A stretch of 64,000 bases of DNA from Okeania sp. KiyG1 (GCF_014132355.1 NZ_BLZO01000058.1:124001-188000); one strand, 5' to 3'; counted from the first letter of the stretch, positions 39,437 to 49,958 are shown. The notes: generated by a model not told the origin, from the letters alone. Translations and numbers: made by a program.

Positions 39437-40295
39437 CTAAACTGGAGAGTACAAAGTTATGCAAAAAAATGATTTGTTTTGAAGACTGAAAGTCTTACTG
39501 GAAAAGGCTTGCAGTACTTACAGCTATGAATAAAGAGTTTTTAACCTTTAGATCGCTGAAAGTGTTAGCTAGCAATAGTTATTCCAAGAACTTTGCACTG
39601 TCTAGTTCTAAATTCTTAATTCTTAATTCTTAATTCTTGAATTTGTAATATCAAATTCAAAAAGATAGTTACATCTTAATTTGTGATTTATTACTAAAAT
39701 AAAAAAAATTAAATTTCATAAATTCTAAAAATTAAACCTTTTTTCTCTTTTTATTATGTTTTTATTTCCCTGTTCCCTGTTCCCTGTGTTGTGACTGTAG
39801 CAGTATTTTATGAAATTGGTATAACTACTTCTATTTGATAGTCAGTTTATAGGTAGAAAAAACTATTTTTATGTTCACTGCTAAAATACACAAATATATT
39901 GATTTTATATTCCCTAAATAACGTAAGCATTCAGCTATTAGCAGTCAGCTATTCGGTGCATAATGCTACACAAACAGCAATAAAAATGAATAAATAAAGT
40001 ATTTTATTTAACTTCTAGTGCATTTTTAAACAAAGAATTTAAACACAAGAAAAACGAGCTTAAATTGTCCACCAAAGGTAATAAAGCTGACTGCTGAATG
40101 CTTACTAAGTAACAGAAATTAATCTAAAAATAAAATAGTATTTTACTATTATAAAAAAATGTTCTAAATACTTACCTTCAGAATGGTGATCGCTACTCCC
40201 ACTTCACACAAAGAAGCATTTTTATTCCATAAAAATCATTGAGATTTATGTTAGACTTAAAAAAGTAATAAAGCACCATAAGATTAGGACTTGAT
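39437..40295. repeat. M1-type element and AT-rich DNA upstream of the ABC gene
   Basis: 39605-39640 holds TTCTTAA heptamers. 39649-39821 is an M1-type element (TATCAAATTC to GAAATTGGTA, TAA on both sides), in the opposite orientation to 35450-35738, with CCCTGTT heptamers. 39822-40295 shows no gene; ATTTATGTTAGACTTAAAAAAG lies ahead of the ABC start. Confidence 0.7.
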
Positions 40296-41060
40296 ATGAA
40301 TAATACTAATAATCCTGCTATTTCCTTTCATAATGTAAATAAGATTTATCCTAATCAAACTATTGCTTTGCAAGACATAAGCTTTACAATTAATCATGGT
40401 AAATTTGTAACTTTTGTTGGTCCCTCTGGCTGTGGAAAAAGTACAGTATTGCGATTAATATCACAATTAAGCGAAGTTAGTTCAGGAAAAATTGAATCAA
40501 ATATAGACCGGAATAAAAATGAATTAGCTTTTGTATTTCAAGAACCAGCTTTAATACCTTGGTCTAACGTTATTGATAACGTACATTTACCTCTAAAATT
40601 AACAGGAAAATCTCTCAGAAAATCTCGAACAATAGTACAAGAAGCAATTAATTTAGTAGGATTAGATGGTTTTGAACATTCTTATCCACGACAATTATCA
40701 GGTGGCATGAAGATGCGAGTTTCTATTGCTAGAGCATTAGTAACTAAGCCAAGAATTGTTTTGATGGATGAACCTTTTGGAGCTTTAGATGAAATAACTC
40801 GCAGTAAACTGAATAGCGATCTATTAAGATTATGGCAAGAACGAAATTGGACTGTAGTTTTTGTCACTCACAATATTTATGAAGCGGTGTATTTATCTCA
40901 ACGAGTAATTGTTATGGCTGCCCGCCCTGGTAGGATAGTAGCAGATGTTAATATTGATGTAACTTATCCTCGTAGTGAAGATTTCCGAATGTCGCAGTTA
41001 TGTAATGATTATTGTCGGGAAATTTCTAATTATTTGGAGATGGGAGTATCAGATTATTAA
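40296..41060 (+). CDS. ABC transporter ATP-binding protein, NitT/TauT (SsuB) family, orphan
   Basis: This 254-residue ATPase has Walker A GPSGCGKST (about residue 46), Q-loop VFQEPALIPW, signature LSGGMKMRVSIARAL (Met in place of the usual Gln), Walker B IVLMDEPFGALDE and the H-loop VTHN. The PALIPW and ARPGRI motifs place it with nitrate/sulfonate/taurine importers. No permease or solute-binding protein gene is present on either side, so the substrate cannot be read and it must work with components encoded elsewhere, or is a relic of a broken operon. The frame is intact. Confidence 0.85.
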   Translation: MNNTNNPAISFHNVNKIYPNQTIALQDISFTINHGKFVTFVGPSGCGKSTVLRLISQLSEVSSGKIESNIDRNKNELAFVFQEPALIPWSNVIDNVHLPLKLTGKSLRKSRTIVQEAINLVGLDGFEHSYPRQLSGGMKMRVSIARALVTKPRIVLMDEPFGALDEITRSKLNSDLLRLWQERNWTVVFVTHNIYEAVYLSQRVIVMAARPGRIVADVNIDVTYPRSEDFRMSQLCNDYCREISNYLEMGVSDY

Positions 41061-41738
41061 GGTCATTTCAGTTATCAATTATAAGTTATTAGTTGTCAGT
41101 AACTCCGGCTAAAGTTAGAGGCAAGAATAATCGAATTTTATATCAAGTCCCTACTCCCGTGATGGTGAAGATATATATTAGAGTCGTTGCAGAATAAAGG
41201 AAAAAATCGCTCTAACCTAGACAGAGCAATAATTCCAAGCATTTTTGTCTTCAAATGGCTACAATCCTTACAGAACAAGGTTTTTGGGGATTTTTTAAGT
41301 TATAAAGCGACAAGTCTATTTTTTAATTTCTGACCACACTCATCACACTTCCCCTCCTGGGATGCCAGAGCTGATTTATAAGCTGAATTGTTAAAAAATA
41401 GTTAAAAAATTATTAAATTGGGATAAAGAAACTAACACTTAAGATTAAAGTATCTACAACGCGCACCCCAAAGAAAAGAAATCAAAAAAGTCAAAAAACA
41501 ATGATACTCGGCTCAAGAAAAGCCGAATCAAATTTGGGCGTTGCTGAATTGAAGTATGAATGCGCGATTTTTTGGTTCTGGCCAAGCCCCCGCGCATCCC
41601 CCAATTTTGGGGGACTTTTAGAGTTTTATTCCCCCCAATTTTGGGGGGCTAGGGAAGCTTACATAATACCCAGAATCAGCAACGCCCAAATTTGTACTGA
41701 TTATTTATTAATTACTCAACAAGAAAACCAGAGCAAAT
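41061..41738. mobile_element. Gap with palindromic MITE just upstream of gene A
   Basis: 41061-41528 shows no gene. 41529-41694 is a MITE-like element with near-perfect terminal repeats (CAAATTTGGGCGTTGCTGA and TCAGCAACGCCCAAATTTG) enclosing CCCCCAATTTTGGGGG hairpins. It ends 44 bases before the start of gene A and probably provides its leader. No flanking duplication was seen. Confidence 0.7.
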
Positions 41739-44700
41739 ATGACCAAAACCCTACTTGTCCCCATCCATGTTGATGCCCTATGTCTAGACAGTGATCGACC
41801 TGCCCTCACAACAATGGCTGATTATAGACTATTACCATATATTTATCAAAATGATACTCATGGTTCGGGACAAGATAATCTCAGTGAACAGATTCTTGCC
41901 CCCTTATTTAACCAAAATTTTCAGCTTAAAGCAGGAATTCATCTCCATTGGTCATTACCAGATACCCTAACCAATGGACAACATGATGAAACTGGAACTA
42001 TTTTTCCTCGCGTACCTAACCGTTGGTTAGTTTTACGCCAAGGTGGTAATAAAGGAAATAAGCAATGGATTATTGAAAGTGACTATCTCTATCCTGAACT
42101 TGACCCGGACGATCGTACAACTCCTGATGCTATTAATATTCTCATAGAACCGCCAGATTTGGCTAATGTTAATCCTGAAGATCCTAGCACTTATCAATAC
42201 CAACGTTATCGCCACATGGGACGTACTTGGGAATTAGGAGAATGGCAGTCAGAAGAAGAAACTAAGGAATATGCATCTGCATTAACTGCTATTGGGAATA
42301 AGGCAAAAATACCCATATTTGATGAAGTTAAAGCTACCTTTGCCGCATTTTATCCCAATTGTTACAGCGTTTTTGGGTTGGTGGATTCGGAATATACCAC
42401 TAATGCTCCTCCTTCTGGGTTGCAATATGACATAATTGGTTATTACAGTGATGAGCAACAGGATTTTTTACAATTATTCTTAGCAGAAAATGATGGTAAA
42501 ACTAATGAAGAATTACTGGAATTATTGCAAGAAGAGTTTAATTGGACTTTAGATTTAGAGCAAGTAGAGCCAGGTTTTCCTGAAAGAACGCTGTATCATT
42601 CTAGAGTAACTTTTAGTGGTTCAGGTAATTCTGCAATAGATGGGGTAAACAGTTTATCCAATCCAACTATTGCGGTAGCTGATTCTGCTCCAGAAGCTCT
42701 TGCTGCTTATTTAGCTCATTCTTTCAACCCTGAAAACAATGAGACAGGAAAGAACATCCGCAAAGAAGTTGAAGACAAAATACAAGCCTTGCAACTATTA
42801 GAAAAGTTGCAGTCACGCAAACTTGATGTTAGTCCTAAATTTTTAGAAGGACAACATGAATTGGGATTTGGGACTCAAAACGATGGCCATCTTTGGACTA
42901 TCCTGCCTGAAGTTTCTCAAGAAAGGAAACTGATTTCCAAGAAACCCAGTCAACAGAGAATACCGACAGAACTGGCTCAAGCACTCAATGAACTAAATAG
43001 TCTTCAAGAGCAATATCATCAGGCTTGGCTAGATATAGAATCTATGCGTCGCCAGTTGTATAGCCAGTGGTATGACTTTATGCAGAATGATAAGAGTGAA
43101 AATTTCTACGAAACTATCAATATAACCAGTCTTATCCCTTTAAGGACAGCGATCGCCAAAGCAGGAGAATTAGAATTTACCCAAAATAAAGATGAAAATG
43201 GCATAGTAACAATTACAGTAACGGCAAAAGCTTTACCTTTTGGTATTTTATCTCAGTTAAATGATGCCTATTCTGAGAAATATTTCAGTTATTACGTCGA
43301 TCTCATTCAAGCAGCAGCTGCTGATGAAAATTATGACTGGGGTGATATAAAGGTTGAATTTGACAACTGTGGGGTGAAATTATCTGATAATGCGACTGTT
43401 ACAACTATTACTGAAGGTGAAGCTTGGCAAATAGAAGATTCAGGTCAAATTTATGACGTTAAAGTAGAAGGGGGTATTTTTAATATTTATATTCCTCCCA
43501 CTGACTCTCAAATTGCCGTTCAAGTCACCAATGCTATTCATAATTTAAGTGAAGCGATCGCCACTAACAACAGCCAAAAACTAACTACTAAATATAATCT
43601 CAGACCATTTGTCAGTCAAAATTACTGGCGTGCCAACGAACCAGCAATTTTATTAACTGGAGATGCAGCCAAAGCCCCTCTGCGGTTTGGGCAAGATGGA
43701 CGGTTAAATCAAAATGATTACTTAGAATGTCAACCTTTAGATTTTGATGTCAAGACAATTATTGATAATTTAGAGCAACTTAAAGAGCAAATTGATAATC
43801 TCCAACCTGAAGGAGAGGGAGAATCAATTAACTTTATCACTTGGAATGAACAACCTTGGAATCCTTTTGCTTTCCATTGGTTAGTTCTCTTTTATCCTTG
43901 TCGTGATCAAGAAGAGGGTGAAGTCCAAGATTATCACCCCAATCAAATTATTGATAACTATAGTTTAGAACCAAATGCCATAGACTTACAGCTTAAGGCA
44001 GGAAAGCAAAGCAGTTTTATTGAAAGTGGCAATACTTATAGTGGTTTTAGCCTATTAAGCCCTACTGTAGGTAGTGACTTGAGCGAACGAATCATCTATT
44101 ATCTGAACGAAGAACTACTTCCTAACTACTATTTTGCTAATAGCATTCCTGAAGCAGATAAAACTTCAGATTATTTGACTAAGAATTTTGATGCAGTTAG
44201 GGATTGGTATTATGCAGAAACAGGTATAGGAGATCGGCTTCCAGAAGAACAAGTTCAAGACCCTATCTTTGTAGCCTTATGGGCATACGAGGAAATGGAA
44301 GACCTACAATGTATGGCTCAGTGTATAGGTGGTGTAAATGATACTCTCCTGCTAGCTCAACCAACTCTACAACTAGAAGTGGATGATCCTCTGACTAACG
44401 ATCCAGTGGCAAAAATCTTCCATGAACAAGTACGTTGGACTTTGGGTAATAGTTTACAATACAAATTCCTCACTGGAGACATTTTCAATCCTATCCGTAG
44501 TGGGGCGATGTCTATTGGCAAATTGTGGTTAGTTGATAGTTTTGGACAACACAAAAAAGTGGTAGAAGCGAATGATGTAATTACTGAGGTTGTCACCACT
44601 TACCGTATGGACCCTCCTAATACTGGTGCTGATAATAAATTTTTATTATCGCCTCGTTTGGCTCAACCTGCCCGTCTTAACTTCCACTGGTTAGCTGCGG

Positions 44701-45767
44701 ATGCCCTTCAAGAGGTAGAAATGACCAAGGCACCAGCGAGAACGCCTGTTTGTGGTTGGATTCTTCCTAATAATCTTGATAGTAACCTAGCAATTTATGA
44801 CCATCAAGGTTTCAGTTTGGGAACAATTGATGTGGATGGAAAGTGGCGTGATGCTCCAGAGGTAACTATAGAGAGTGATGCCCATGACCGTCCTCTTTTA
44901 TCTAATCATCATTTACGCAAACTGGTTCACTATATTTTAGAACAAAGGGAGGAATTTCAACAAGATTTTCTTTCGACTCTGGATAATTCTCTAGCTACCA
45001 TCGATCCTGAAAGCTTTGCTGAACATACTACTTTAGCTTTGTTAGTGGGACGACCTATTGCTGTGGTGAGGGCAACTTTTAGTTTAGAAGTTAAAGGTTT
45101 ACCTGCGATCGACCCTACAGTTAAAATTGAAAGTACGGAACAAGCACCAGCTAATTATGGGTTTACAGAGGTTAAAATTCCGATCCGTTTAGGAGACTAT
45201 CAACAACTCAATGATGGTTTAGTGGGATATTGGCGAGAAAAACCTGTAGGTGATGAGGGAGATTATGAATATGAGGGCAATATGTTTTATGCACCCCAAA
45301 GTCGTATTGCCAATCATCCCCTGATTCAAACTGAAAAAGAAGGGTTAGTATATTTTGAGCAAACGGTAGATGCACCTCCTCAAGGGGTGACAATGTTAAT
45401 CGATCCGAGGGGGGTAGTTCATGCTACTTGTGGAGTTTTACCTAATCAGGAATTACGTTTACCTGCGGAAAATTATAATCATGCTTTACAGGCGATCGAG
45501 GTTAATTTCCTTTCTACTCCTATTTTATCCGATCGCAGAGATAGGACTATTGCTAATAGCGATCGACTAGGCCACTTTAATCGAATTGCTATTCCTTTAC
45601 CTGAAGAACCTGGTAGTACTTGGTCTTGGTTGACTTTACAGAACGAAAAATGGTCAGAGAAAGAAAAGATTAAACCTGTTAATTTCAAGGCCACTTTTTA
45701 TCGATCGCAGGAGGCTTCTGAAGGTTGGTTACAACTAAGTCAAATTTATGATCAAGAAGATTCTTAG
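41739..45767 (+). CDS. Giant protein A of the A-B-C-D cluster, unknown function
   Basis: This 1342-residue protein starts MTKTLLVPIHVDALCLDSD. No signal peptide, membrane helix or enzyme domain is visible. The N-terminal third has FQLKAGIHLHWSLPDTL and FPRVPNRWLVLRQG, blocks I recall in large hypotheticals of actinomycetes, myxobacteria and cyanobacteria with no assigned role. The centre contains a coiled coil (about residues 345-450) and further Trp-rich segments (EQPWNPFAFHWLVLFYP). The C-terminus (LATIDPESFAEHTTLALLVG, RPIAVVRATFSLEV) suggests a beta-rich module. B, C and D on the same strand, of comparable size and also signal-free, suggest a complex. GC and HIP1 content match the surroundings. 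Confidence 0.75.
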   Translation: MTKTLLVPIHVDALCLDSDRPALTTMADYRLLPYIYQNDTHGSGQDNLSEQILAPLFNQNFQLKAGIHLHWSLPDTLTNGQHDETGTIFPRVPNRWLVLRQGGNKGNKQWIIESDYLYPELDPDDRTTPDAINILIEPPDLANVNPEDPSTYQYQRYRHMGRTWELGEWQSEEETKEYASALTAIGNKAKIPIFDEVKATFAAFYPNCYSVFGLVDSEYTTNAPPSGLQYDIIGYYSDEQQDFLQLFLAENDGKTNEELLELLQEEFNWTLDLEQVEPGFPERTLYHSRVTFSGSGNSAIDGVNSLSNPTIAVADSAPEALAAYLAHSFNPENNETGKNIRKEVEDKIQALQLLEKLQSRKLDVSPKFLEGQHELGFGTQNDGHLWTILPEVSQERKLISKKPSQQRIPTELAQALNELNSLQEQYHQAWLDIESMRRQLYSQWYDFMQNDKSENFYETINITSLIPLRTAIAKAGELEFTQNKDENGIVTITVTAKALPFGILSQLNDAYSEKYFSYYVDLIQAAAADENYDWGDIKVEFDNCGVKLSDNATVTTITEGEAWQIEDSGQIYDVKVEGGIFNIYIPPTDSQIAVQVTNAIHNLSEAIATNNSQKLTTKYNLRPFVSQNYWRANEPAILLTGDAAKAPLRFGQDGRLNQNDYLECQPLDFDVKTIIDNLEQLKEQIDNLQPEGEGESINFITWNEQPWNPFAFHWLVLFYPCRDQEEGEVQDYHPNQIIDNYSLEPNAIDLQLKAGKQSSFIESGNTYSGFSLLSPTVGSDLSERIIYYLNEELLPNYYFANSIPEADKTSDYLTKNFDAVRDWYYAETGIGDRLPEEQVQDPIFVALWAYEEMEDLQCMAQCIGGVNDTLLLAQPTLQLEVDDPLTNDPVAKIFHEQVRWTLGNSLQYKFLTGDIFNPIRSGAMSIGKLWLVDSFGQHKKVVEANDVITEVVTTYRMDPPNTGADNKFLLSPRLAQPARLNFHWLAADALQEVEMTKAPARTPVCGWILPNNLDSNLAIYDHQGFSLGTIDVDGKWRDAPEVTIESDAHDRPLLSNHHLRKLVHYILEQREEFQQDFLSTLDNSLATIDPESFAEHTTLALLVGRPIAVVRATFSLEVKGLPAIDPTVKIESTEQAPANYGFTEVKIPIRLGDYQQLNDGLVGYWREKPVGDEGDYEYEGNMFYAPQSRIANHPLIQTEKEGLVYFEQTVDAPPQGVTMLIDPRGVVHATCGVLPNQELRLPAENYNHALQAIEVNFLSTPILSDRRDRTIANSDRLGHFNRIAIPLPEEPGSTWSWLTLQNEKWSEKEKIKPVNFKATFYRSQEASEGWLQLSQIYDQEDS

Positions 45768-46159
45768 CTCTTATGAGATAGCTCTTGTGTGATAGCTCTT
45801 GTGGGATAGCTCTTGTGGGATAGCTCTTGTGGGATAGCCCTCTGGGCTGTCCATTCCTATAGATAACAATTGAAGTCTAAGAATCTTGCTAACTCTTATC
45901 AATTAACTCTTGTGAATTAGCTTTTGTAAGTTAACTCTTGTGAGATGGTCCCTATTTGAGATAAAAACACAGACAATCACAGACAATCACAGACAATCAC
46001 AGACAATTACAGACAATCACAGACAATCACAGACAATCACAGACAATTACAGACAATCACAGACAATTACAGACAATCACAGACAATTACAGACAATCAC
46101 AGACAATCACAGATATAATCACAAACACACACATAGACACACACACAGGCTGGAAGCCT
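45768..46159. repeat. 14-mer and 10-mer tandem arrays ahead of the REP transposase
   Basis: GATAGCTCTTGTGG 14-mers run at 45772-45846 and reappear degenerately at 45896-45950. ACAGACAATC 10-mers (about 14 copies, some ACAGACAATT) fill 45967-46111. Unlike almost every other array in the window these are not heptamers. The frame across them has no protein-like content. A REP palindrome starts at 46146. Confidence 0.85.
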
Positions 46160-46165
46160 ATGCCA
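46146..46165. repeat. REP palindrome left of the RAYT gene
   Basis: CAGGCTGGAAGCCTATGCCA is a palindromic REP (AGGCT/AGCCT arms). The common form elsewhere (46703, 50530, 50668) continues GTTCCACA. Here GTT has become ATG, forming the transposase start codon. Confidence 0.75.
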
Positions 46166-46645
46166 CAAGAAGAACTCAAGATTACACAAAGAGATTTACC
46201 TCACTGGGAATTTGATGGAGCTGTATATTTCATCACTTTTAAAACCTGGAACAGACTTGAATTGACTCCGGCAGCTAGACAAATTGTTTTAGATGCTTGT
46301 CTTTTCTTTCATAGAAAGCGATATGATGTTTTTGTTTTAGTTGTTATGCCAGATCATGTTCATATTTTAATACATCCTCTAGTTAAAGAGGAGTCAGAAG
46401 AGGAATATTGGTCTGTTAGTAGTATTATGCACAGCATCAAAAGTTATAGTGCTAAACAAATTCTGAAAATAATGACCAACATTGGTCAAGTTTGGCAATC
46501 AGAAAGATACGATCGCATTGTCAGAAATGACTTAGAATTAACAAATATGTGGGAGTATATTCGCCAAAATTCTGTTAAAGCAGGACTGTCTGATTCTCCA
46601 GAAGATTACCCTTTTTTCTGGCAAGAGACAGATTTACAAATTTGA
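46160..46645 (+). CDS. REP-associated tyrosine transposase (RAYT)
   Basis: This 161-residue Y1 HUH transposase of the IS200-like family has the HUH pair in VMPDHVHILIHPL, the tyrosine in WEYIRQNSVKAGL and a typical FITFKTWNR start. RAYTs are single-copy enzymes that mobilise REP palindromes. The gene is flanked by REPs: CAGGCTGGAAGCCT at 46146, which overlaps its start codon, and at 46703. The start ATG was created by GTT-to-ATG in the REP tail. It is intact and may drive spread of the half-REP array found at 50001. Confidence 0.85.
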   Translation: MPQEELKITQRDLPHWEFDGAVYFITFKTWNRLELTPAARQIVLDACLFFHRKRYDVFVLVVMPDHVHILIHPLVKEESEEEYWSVSSIMHSIKSYSAKQILKIMTNIGQVWQSERYDRIVRNDLELTNMWEYIRQNSVKAGLSDSPEDYPFFWQETDLQI

Positions 46646-46702
46646 GAGGAATTATAGTAATTACATTAATTAAATTAATCACAAATCACAAATCACAAAT
46701 CA

Positions 46703-46726
46703 CAGGCTGGAAGCCTGTTCCACAAG
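46703..46726. repeat. REP palindrome right of the RAYT gene
   Basis: CAGGCTGGAAGCCTGTTCC followed by ACAAG, the complete REP form, in the same orientation as the left REP and about 55 bases before the start of gene B. Confidence 0.8.
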
Positions 46727-46778
46727 AAAAAGTTAACTTGTTAAATAATCAATAAACAATTTATTTGGAGTTAAAAAA

Positions 46779-49700
46779 ATGAGCATTTCAGATATTACTG
46801 GCCCTAATGATATTACTGTCGATTTAGTAGAAAGTTTGACTACAATAGAGGACTTTATTAACTTAATCATCGACGCATTTGGCATCTCAGAGGATGATGT
46901 AAATTTAACTACTCTTGATATCTTTACTCTGACAGAAGCTACTGTAGAAATCGACTCAGTGAAAGGTAATTATGAATTTACTGTAGGAGTTACCATAGAT
47001 ATTAATCAAGATGATGAGGGAAATGCCACTAAACAATTAAGTGGTAGCCTCAAGATTGACATACAATACAACAATTTGGCATACACTGGTGAATATGGTG
47101 GTTCCTTATCTATTCCTCTGTCAGATGGTACTAATCTCATCTTTGATTTATATTATCAAACTAAAAATGATCCATCGGGCGATAATGTTAAATTAGTTAT
47201 TGGACAGCTAAATATTCAAGAAGAACAAGATATAGGAAATGTTAATTTAGCCAGTTTAGTTGGGGAAATTTGTCCGAGTTTAGAATCATTATTCCCTGAA
47301 GAACTTGTAGAGGCATTTAATCTTCAGGAAAATGTTCTTTTTGGAATTTATAGCACTGTAAATAATCAGGGAATTACTAGGAAGAAAATGCTGTTTAGCA
47401 TTGGTTTTAATGCCAATATTAATTTCAGTCGAATTCCTTTAGTGGGAGATTTCTTACCTCAAGAAATGTACTCCAGTCAGTTCGCTTTTGAATTTTTAGT
47501 GTCATTACAAAAATACACCCAAAAAGAACTAAGAATTCTCAATGGTTTGCTAGAAGAACTCAATACCCCATTAAAAATCAAACCTCCTTCTACCACTATT
47601 AATGAGTTAGATAGGGGAGCAAGTATTATTGCTTATTTTGATATTCTGGGTTACATAAAAGCATGGTTATTAAACTTAAAACGTACTAAAAGTAGTGGCA
47701 GTGGTACAAGGCCGGGAGGTCGCAGTGCCAGCATAACAGTACAAAGTGAAAAATCCTCCCTGGTTGCTTCTTCTACAACTACCACTCCTACTCCAAGCGA
47801 TGATAATCTAATTACCCTAGCTGATAATGGTGTCTGGTTAGAAATTCATAAATCCTTTGGGCCAATTCGCTTTGAAAAAGTGGGCTTGGTTTACAAAAAA
47901 GGACAAATACACCTCACCCCTGAATTTCTAATTCAAGATTCTTCCTTATTGCTCTCTGTCAATACCCTTTCTATCAGTTCTCCTTTAACTACCTTTAATC
48001 CTGAGTTTAATCTTGATGGTTTTGGTTTACAGGTAATTTGCCGAGGCTTAGAAATTTCAGGAGCATTCCTGGCTAAGGAAGGGAGCAATTATGATGAATA
48101 TCTAGGCACGGCTACAGTAGCATTTACCAGGGGTAAAGGGGGTAAATCTGCCTTATCTCTCTCTGCTATTGGCGGTTTTGCTGATTATACTGATAGTGGA
48201 GAATTTTCTCTGTTTATCTACTTAGCAGGTGATTTTCCGATTGGTGGACCGCCTTTCTTCTTCATCACTGGTATTTCTGGAGGATTAGGCTACAACTACG
48301 ATTTAATTGTCCCTCCTCTGGAAAAATTAGAGGAATTTCCTTTTGTGTATCAAGCAATGGAGGGACCAGATCCTATAGATCCTAGTCAAACTGAGGCGAT
48401 CGTTACTGAACAATTAGAGCTTTTGGACAAATATATACCTCCTCTCAAAGGAAGTGGTTGGGGTGCTGTGGGTCTTGATTTTACCTGCTTCAAAATTATT
48501 GATTGCTTTGGTTTAGTGACTTTTGCTATTAGTCAGAGTGATTTTGAACTGTGTTTAATCGGTATTGGACTTTTACAACTTCCTACTACTCTTGGTCGCT
48601 TTGAGCCTATTGCTCAAGCGGAAGTAGCTCTAGAAGCACGTTTTGCTCCTATGGATGGAGAGTTGATGGTTCGTGGACAACTTACCCCCAATTCTTATAT
48701 CTTTAGTCGCAATTGCGTTTTAACAGGGGGTTTTGCTTATGGTTTATGGTTTGCAGGTTCTCGTGCTGGTGATTTTATCTTTAGCCAAGGAGGCTATCAT
48801 CCCCGATTTCAACGTCCTCCTCACTATCCTGATGTGCCACACATTGGCATGACTTGGCAAATTGATAATCATGCTTTTACTACTGCCCAAATTTATTATA
48901 GTCTCTGCGGTCATGGTATAATGGCAGGGGGATTATTTGCTATTGCCTATAAAGCAGGTAGCGTGTGGGCTAGTTTTGATGCGGGGGCTGATTTTTTGCT
49001 TGGTTGGGCACCTTATCATTATGATATTGACCTCCATGCTCATGTTCGTGCAGGAATCGGAAATGTTAGTGTGGGTTTAGGCATCGGCATTCATTTTTGG
49101 GGTCCTGATTTTGGTTGTAAGTTTAAGATCCGAATTTTAATAATTCCTATTACTATCAAAATTGGGGATCAAAGTTCTATTTATCCTAATCCTATTCCAT
49201 GGAGCGAATTTGAGGAGACATTTTTACCAGAGCCAGAGGATGTTTGCAGTATTACTGCTATTGATGGTTTGTTGAAACAAATTGTGGTAGGGGAAGGAGC
49301 AGAGGAAAAAGAAGTGTGGGTTATTAATCCAAAATCCTTTGAAATGTCAACAGATAGCTTGGTTCCATCAAAACAGGTTTTTGCAGGGGATGAAGAAAAA
49401 TCCTTTGATACTAATATCGCATTTGGTATTAATTCTATGGGTATTAGCAGTAGTCAATTGAAAACGACTCATAAGGTAACTCTTGTTAAAGATTTAGCAG
49501 GGGATCGTGAGGAAAATGTGGAATACAAATTTACATTTGAAGCTATTCCCAAACTAGCCTCAACAGCTACTTGGGGAATACCCCGTATGTCAGAGGGTCG
49601 TATAAGACCCCCAGAAGTTAATGCAGAGCAATTCATTGAGAATGTGTTCTATGGTTTGCGTATTACTCCTGCTGAACCTCCTAAACCAGGCAAAACCCAT

Positions 49701-49958
49701 GTAATCGGCGTGGAACATTTACTTTATGATACTGTACTTGTTGACGATCGCTATATTTGGGAAACTTTAGATCCATTTGTGCCTAATTCTGCTTATAATA
49801 CAGATGAGGAAAAACTTGAACGTGTTGAGGAAACTTTAAGAAATAATTCTCAAAGAGATGAAATTTTGCAATCTTTAGGGTACGATTTAAGTGAAGTGGA
49901 TATTGAGGATACTGAGGCGATCGCTGATGGTTTTGTTTTTGCCCCTCTGGTTAAATAA
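46779..49958 (+). CDS. Giant protein B, DUF6603-like
   Basis: This 1059-residue protein starts MSISDITGPNDITVDLVE behind a TTTGGAG ribosome-binding site. It has an N-terminal alpha/beta region (to about 290), a Ser/Thr-rich linker (about 312-350) and a large glycine-rich, beta-strand-dominated region (about 400-810) with FFFITGISGGLGYNY, GGYHPRFQRPPHYPDVP and GSVWASFDAGADFLLGW. These are the landmarks I associate with DUF6603, a long domain of unknown function found in bacteria and fungi. A C-terminal tail (about 840-1059) is acidic. No signal peptide. Size and strand link it to A and C; function unknown. Confidence 0.7.
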   Translation: MSISDITGPNDITVDLVESLTTIEDFINLIIDAFGISEDDVNLTTLDIFTLTEATVEIDSVKGNYEFTVGVTIDINQDDEGNATKQLSGSLKIDIQYNNLAYTGEYGGSLSIPLSDGTNLIFDLYYQTKNDPSGDNVKLVIGQLNIQEEQDIGNVNLASLVGEICPSLESLFPEELVEAFNLQENVLFGIYSTVNNQGITRKKMLFSIGFNANINFSRIPLVGDFLPQEMYSSQFAFEFLVSLQKYTQKELRILNGLLEELNTPLKIKPPSTTINELDRGASIIAYFDILGYIKAWLLNLKRTKSSGSGTRPGGRSASITVQSEKSSLVASSTTTTPTPSDDNLITLADNGVWLEIHKSFGPIRFEKVGLVYKKGQIHLTPEFLIQDSSLLLSVNTLSISSPLTTFNPEFNLDGFGLQVICRGLEISGAFLAKEGSNYDEYLGTATVAFTRGKGGKSALSLSAIGGFADYTDSGEFSLFIYLAGDFPIGGPPFFFITGISGGLGYNYDLIVPPLEKLEEFPFVYQAMEGPDPIDPSQTEAIVTEQLELLDKYIPPLKGSGWGAVGLDFTCFKIIDCFGLVTFAISQSDFELCLIGIGLLQLPTTLGRFEPIAQAEVALEARFAPMDGELMVRGQLTPNSYIFSRNCVLTGGFAYGLWFAGSRAGDFIFSQGGYHPRFQRPPHYPDVPHIGMTWQIDNHAFTTAQIYYSLCGHGIMAGGLFAIAYKAGSVWASFDAGADFLLGWAPYHYDIDLHAHVRAGIGNVSVGLGIGIHFWGPDFGCKFKIRILIIPITIKIGDQSSIYPNPIPWSEFEETFLPEPEDVCSITAIDGLLKQIVVGEGAEEKEVWVINPKSFEMSTDSLVPSKQVFAGDEEKSFDTNIAFGINSMGISSSQLKTTHKVTLVKDLAGDREENVEYKFTFEAIPKLASTATWGIPRMSEGRIRPPEVNAEQFIENVFYGLRITPAEPPKPGKTHVIGVEHLLYDTVLVDDRYIWETLDPFVPNSAYNTDEEKLERVEETLRNNSQRDEILQSLGYDLSEVDIEDTEAIADGFVFAPLVK

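Noticed and set aside
41501-41773. Frame of 90 codons before gene A
   Set aside because: It spans the palindromic element and overlaps the gene A start.
45967-46111. CRISPR-like repeats of ACAGACAATC
   Set aside because: Period 10 with no spacers; it is a simple tandem array.
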